Below, piece by piece: positions 61,758 through 64,000 of a stretch of 64,000 nt of DNA; the first letter of the stretch is position 1, and the number at the start of each line of letters is the position of its first letter. The DNA is from Falsiroseomonas algicola (GTDB lineage Bacteria > Pseudomonadota > Alphaproteobacteria > Acetobacterales > Acetobacteraceae). The DNA is taken from NCBI RefSeq assembly GCF_011040385.1, contig NZ_JAAIKB010000002.1:1-64000 (forward strand). The letters are read 5' to 3'. Under the pieces are notes generated by a model, which was given only the letters and a program-made list of their open reading frames with translations, was not told where the DNA came from and did not search any database. A program made the position numbers and the translations under genes.

Positions 61758-62315
61758 ATGGCCCTGCTGACTCGTGACGACCTCCGCCACCATTCCCCCT
61801 TCGCCTGGATCAGCCTGGCCGCGCTGGCCGGTGTCGCCCTCACGCTCTGGATGCTCGACAAGCGCAGCGCCGCCCTCGGCACGGCGGCCGGCATCCTCGG
61901 CCTGCTCGGCGTCATCCTGCCGCCGCGGGAACGCATGTCCCACCTGCCGATGCGGCTGCGCCGCCTGCCACGCGGCCTCGATGCCGCACCGGTCCTCGCC
62001 ACCATCCTCAGCACGCCGGGCTATGGGCTGAACTGGTTCCATGGCGCCAACCCCTATGACGAGGTCGTCCACCTCGTCTCCGGCTTGCTCGCCGGCGCCG
62101 TCTTCGCCGGCCTGGTGCTGGCCGATGGCGTCCCCCGCACCCGCCGCCGCATGGCCTGGCTCGGCCTGCCCTTCGGCCTTGCCCTGGCACTCGGCTGGGA
62201 AGCCTTCGAGGCCGTGCTCGGCATCATCGGCAACACCCGCGATACCGTCTCCGACATCATCCTGACCGCCGCCGGCGCGGTAGGCGGCGCGGCGCTGTGG
62301 CGGGGGCGCGGCTGA
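61758..62315 (+). CDS. Membrane protein, DUF2238/VanZ-like
   Basis: The 185-residue protein has about five membrane helices (AWISLAALAGVALTLWML, AALGTAAGILGLLGVILP, VVHLVSGLLAGAVFAGLVLA, LGLPFGLALALGWEAFEAVLGI, VSDIILTAAGAVGGAALW). The DEVVH, GWEAFE and DTVSDI segments match YjdF/DUF2238-type or VanZ-like proteins. Its stop overlaps the start of the nuclease-like gene (TGATG). Confidence 0.8.
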   Translation: MALLTRDDLRHHSPFAWISLAALAGVALTLWMLDKRSAALGTAAGILGLLGVILPPRERMSHLPMRLRRLPRGLDAAPVLATILSTPGYGLNWFHGANPYDEVVHLVSGLLAGAVFAGLVLADGVPRTRRRMAWLGLPFGLALALGWEAFEAVLGIIGNTRDTVSDIILTAAGAVGGAALWRGRG

Positions 62316-62998
62316 TGCGCGTCGCCACCTGGAACATCCATCGCGGCCGCGCCGCCTTCGGCCGCTTCCGGCCGGACCGCATCACGGCGGTGGTGGCGGA
62401 GATCGCGCCGGACCTGATGGTGCTGCAGGAGGCGCAGCACCACCTCCGCCGGCAGGACGCCATGCTGGACGCCGAGGCGATCGAGGCCGCGACCGGCCTG
62501 GTGCCGCTCCGCGTCGATCCCCTGCAGCAGGGCTGGCGCGGCAATGTCCTGCTGGTGCGGCGGGACGCCCGGCTGCTCGGTGGCCCGCGCGGGCTGCGCC
62601 TTGGCGGGTGGGAGCCGCGCGGCGGCATCCAGGCCGATCTGGACCTGGGGGAGGGGCCCTTCCGCCTGCTCTGCGCCCATCTGAGCCTCGGGCCCACGCG
62701 CCGCCGCGCCCAGGCGGCTGCGCTGCTGGCCGCGGTGAAGCCCGGCCTGCCGACCTTGCTGATGGGCGACCTCAATGAATGGCGCCCCGGCGGCAGCGCG
62801 CTCGCCGTGCTGGCGCCGGCCTTCGGCCACCCCGCCCTGGTGCCGAGCTTTCCCGCCTTCCGCCCCTTGCTGCCGCTGGACCATATCCTGTGCCACCCGC
62901 AGGGGCTGGTGACGGAGGTCTCGGCCCATGCCACGCGCGCAGCGCGCCGCGCTTCCGACCATCTGCCCCTGGTCGCGCGCTTCACCCCTTCCGGCTAG
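62315..62998 (+). CDS. Endonuclease/exonuclease/phosphatase family protein
   Basis: The 227-residue protein has the EEP fold motifs: VATWNIHRGRAAFG, VLQEAQHH (metal Glu), CAHLSLGPTRRRAQ, LLMGDLNEW (D-x-N) and SDHLPLVARF (catalytic D-H). These enzymes cut phosphodiester bonds in nucleic acid or lipid substrates. It overlaps the upstream membrane gene by one base. The substrate is unknown; the membrane neighbour leaves a lipid role open. Confidence 0.9.
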   Translation: MRVATWNIHRGRAAFGRFRPDRITAVVAEIAPDLMVLQEAQHHLRRQDAMLDAEAIEAATGLVPLRVDPLQQGWRGNVLLVRRDARLLGGPRGLRLGGWEPRGGIQADLDLGEGPFRLLCAHLSLGPTRRRAQAAALLAAVKPGLPTLLMGDLNEWRPGGSALAVLAPAFGHPALVPSFPAFRPLLPLDHILCHPQGLVTEVSAHATRAARRASDHLPLVARFTPSG

Positions 62999-63023
62999 GG
63001 CGACGCGGGACCATCTTCCCGCC

Positions 63024-63722
63024 ATGCCGAACCTGCCCGCCAAGCCCGGCAACGCCGCCGTCGCCGCCTTTCTCGACAAGGTGGCGTCCATGCCCGCCGT
63101 GGCGGTGGCGCCCGGTCGCGCGGGCCGGCTGATCTTCGCCATCGACGCCACCGCCAGCCGCCAGCCCACCTGGGACCGCGCCTGCCACCTCCAGGCGGAG
63201 ATGTTCCACGCCGTGCGAGACACCGGCGGCCTCACCGTGTCGCTCGCCTATTTCCGCGGCCATGGCGAATTCGCGGCCACCCCCTTCCTGACCTCCGCGC
63301 CGGACCTCGCCCGCCGCATGGCCGGCGTCACCTGCCTCGGCGGCCATACCCAGATCGTCCGCACGCTCCGCCATGCGCTGGCCGCGACGAAGGCGGAACG
63401 CGTCAACGCCGTCATCCTCATCGGCGACGCCTTCGAGGAGGATGTGGACGAGGCCTGCCACCTCGCGGGCGAATGCGGCCTGCGCGGCCTGCCGCTCTTC
63501 TGCTTCCTGGAGGGCCAGCACCCCGTCGCGCGCAATGCCTTTCGCCAGATGGCGAAGCTCTCCGGCGGTGCCTTCGCCCCCTTCGATGCCGCGAGCGCGG
63601 AGGCGCTGCGCGACCTGCTGCGTGCCGTCGCCGTCTATGCCGCCGGTGGCCGGCGGGCGCTGGCGAGGCTCACCAGCCCCGCCGCCCGCGGCATCGCGGG
63701 CCAGCTGCCCGCCCCCGCCTGA
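63024..63722 (+). CDS. VWA-domain protein
   Basis: The 232-residue protein has a von Willebrand A-like fold: LIFAIDATASRQPTWDRA (metal site D-x-T-x-S in place of D-x-S-x-S), GLTVSLAYFRGHGEF, and AVILIGDAFEEDVDEAC. It lacks a signal peptide, so it is cytoplasmic. The stop overlaps the start of the next gene (TGATG), which is probably a J-domain membrane protein. Confidence 0.88.
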   Translation: MPNLPAKPGNAAVAAFLDKVASMPAVAVAPGRAGRLIFAIDATASRQPTWDRACHLQAEMFHAVRDTGGLTVSLAYFRGHGEFAATPFLTSAPDLARRMAGVTCLGGHTQIVRTLRHALAATKAERVNAVILIGDAFEEDVDEACHLAGECGLRGLPLFCFLEGQHPVARNAFRQMAKLSGGAFAPFDAASAEALRDLLRAVAVYAAGGRRALARLTSPAARGIAGQLPAPA

Positions 63723-64000
63723 TGGCCTATCTGGCCCTCGGTGCCTTGGCGCTGGTCGCCCTCCTCGGCCTCGCGCAGCTCTTCGTGGCCGCGAAGCCCG
63801 GCCAGGTGAAGTCGGCCCTGGTCTGGGGCGGCGCCGGGCTCGGCATCGGCCTCATCCTGCTGATGCTCGCCACCGGCCGCGGCGCGCAGTTCTTCTGGGC
63901 CCTCGCCCTGCTGGCCCCCGCCGCCTGGCGCTGGTGGAAGGGCAGGCGCGCCGCCGCCACCTTCGCCCGCGGCGGCACCGCCGCGCCCGGCCAGGCCTCC
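63722..64000 (+). CDS. Membrane protein, probable J-domain protein (3' truncated)
   Basis: The window ends inside this gene; 93 residues are visible. They include two or three hydrophobic segments (YLALGALALVALLGLAQLFVA, ALVWGGAGLGIGLILLMLA, FFWALALLAPAAWRWW) and a basic linker (KGRRAAATFARGG). In alphaproteobacteria such an N-terminus next to a VWA gene often precedes a C-terminal DnaJ domain; that part lies outside the window, so the call is inference. Confidence 0.6.
   Translation, partial: MAYLALGALALVALLGLAQLFVAAKPGQVKSALVWGGAGLGIGLILLMLATGRGAQFFWALALLAPAAWRWWKGRRAAATFARGGTAAPGQAS

Overview
The window looks like a chromosomal segment of a high-GC alphaproteobacterium, most likely an Acetobacteraceae/Roseomonas-type organism. 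This rests on gene content: a single-Cys L36, GapR (DUF2312), COQ9 and ATP12 homologues, a three-gene transhydrogenase (PntAA/AB/B), DUF1244, two BLUF proteins and four solute receptors of the tripartite tricarboxylate (TTT, 'Bug') family. The assignment is inference; no 16S gene is present. I see no prophage, insertion sequence, CRISPR array or clear pseudogene. Genes are dense, often in short operons joined by ATGA, GTGA or TGATG overlaps.

Layout. 1-1.7 kb: end of an unknown gene, a possible papain-fold hydrolase, L36 with a triplicated terminator, and a small secreted protein. 1.8-8.7 kb: glycolate oxidase glcD-glcE, an M81 (MlrC-like) metallopeptidase, glcF and a TTT receptor. 9-13.2 kb: hydrolase plus TTT receptor, a TPR protein, Ada, and a paralogue of the small secreted protein. 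13.3-16.4 kb: pyruvate kinase carrying an N-terminal helix-turn-helix, with an inverted-repeat operator placed exactly between the -35 and -10 of its promoter, then an OmpA-like protein. 16.4-20.6 kb: a DoxX-like protein behind a perfect FNR box and a tartrate/glycerate gene group. 20.6-25.9 kb: DUF1244, GapR, small redox enzymes and a divergent pair around a Fur-like palindrome. 25.9-35 kb: acyl-CoA synthetase, two chemoreceptors, oligoendopeptidase F, ABC1 kinase. 35-43 kb: DUF3891, transhydrogenase operon, two BLUF photoreceptors, an aminotransferase, a SulP transporter. 43-48.4 kb: rpsU diverging from def-coq9, ATP12, acylphosphatase, and a DEAD-box helicase with a long leader. 48.4-51.4 kb: an accessory island with an HTH/leucine-rich-repeat protein of visibly lower GC. 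51.4-58.5 kb: TTT receptor plus hydrolase, lipB, tRNA-Leu(GAG), VOC-GST, an RTX protein with a double-glycine leader, malic enzyme. 58.5-64 kb: paired palindromes, an argC operon behind what looks like an arginine attenuator, and membrane/nuclease/VWA genes.

Most interesting: (i) a short leader ORF with four consecutive Arg codons followed by an intrinsic terminator upstream of GNAT-argC, probably translated from a leaderless transcript; (ii) the HTH-pyruvate kinase fusion with its promoter-embedded operator; (iii) the HTH-LRR protein with CTTTCCG boxes at its start. Several regulatory sites (FNR-like, Fur-like, a nine-base direct repeat before ada) are also reported.
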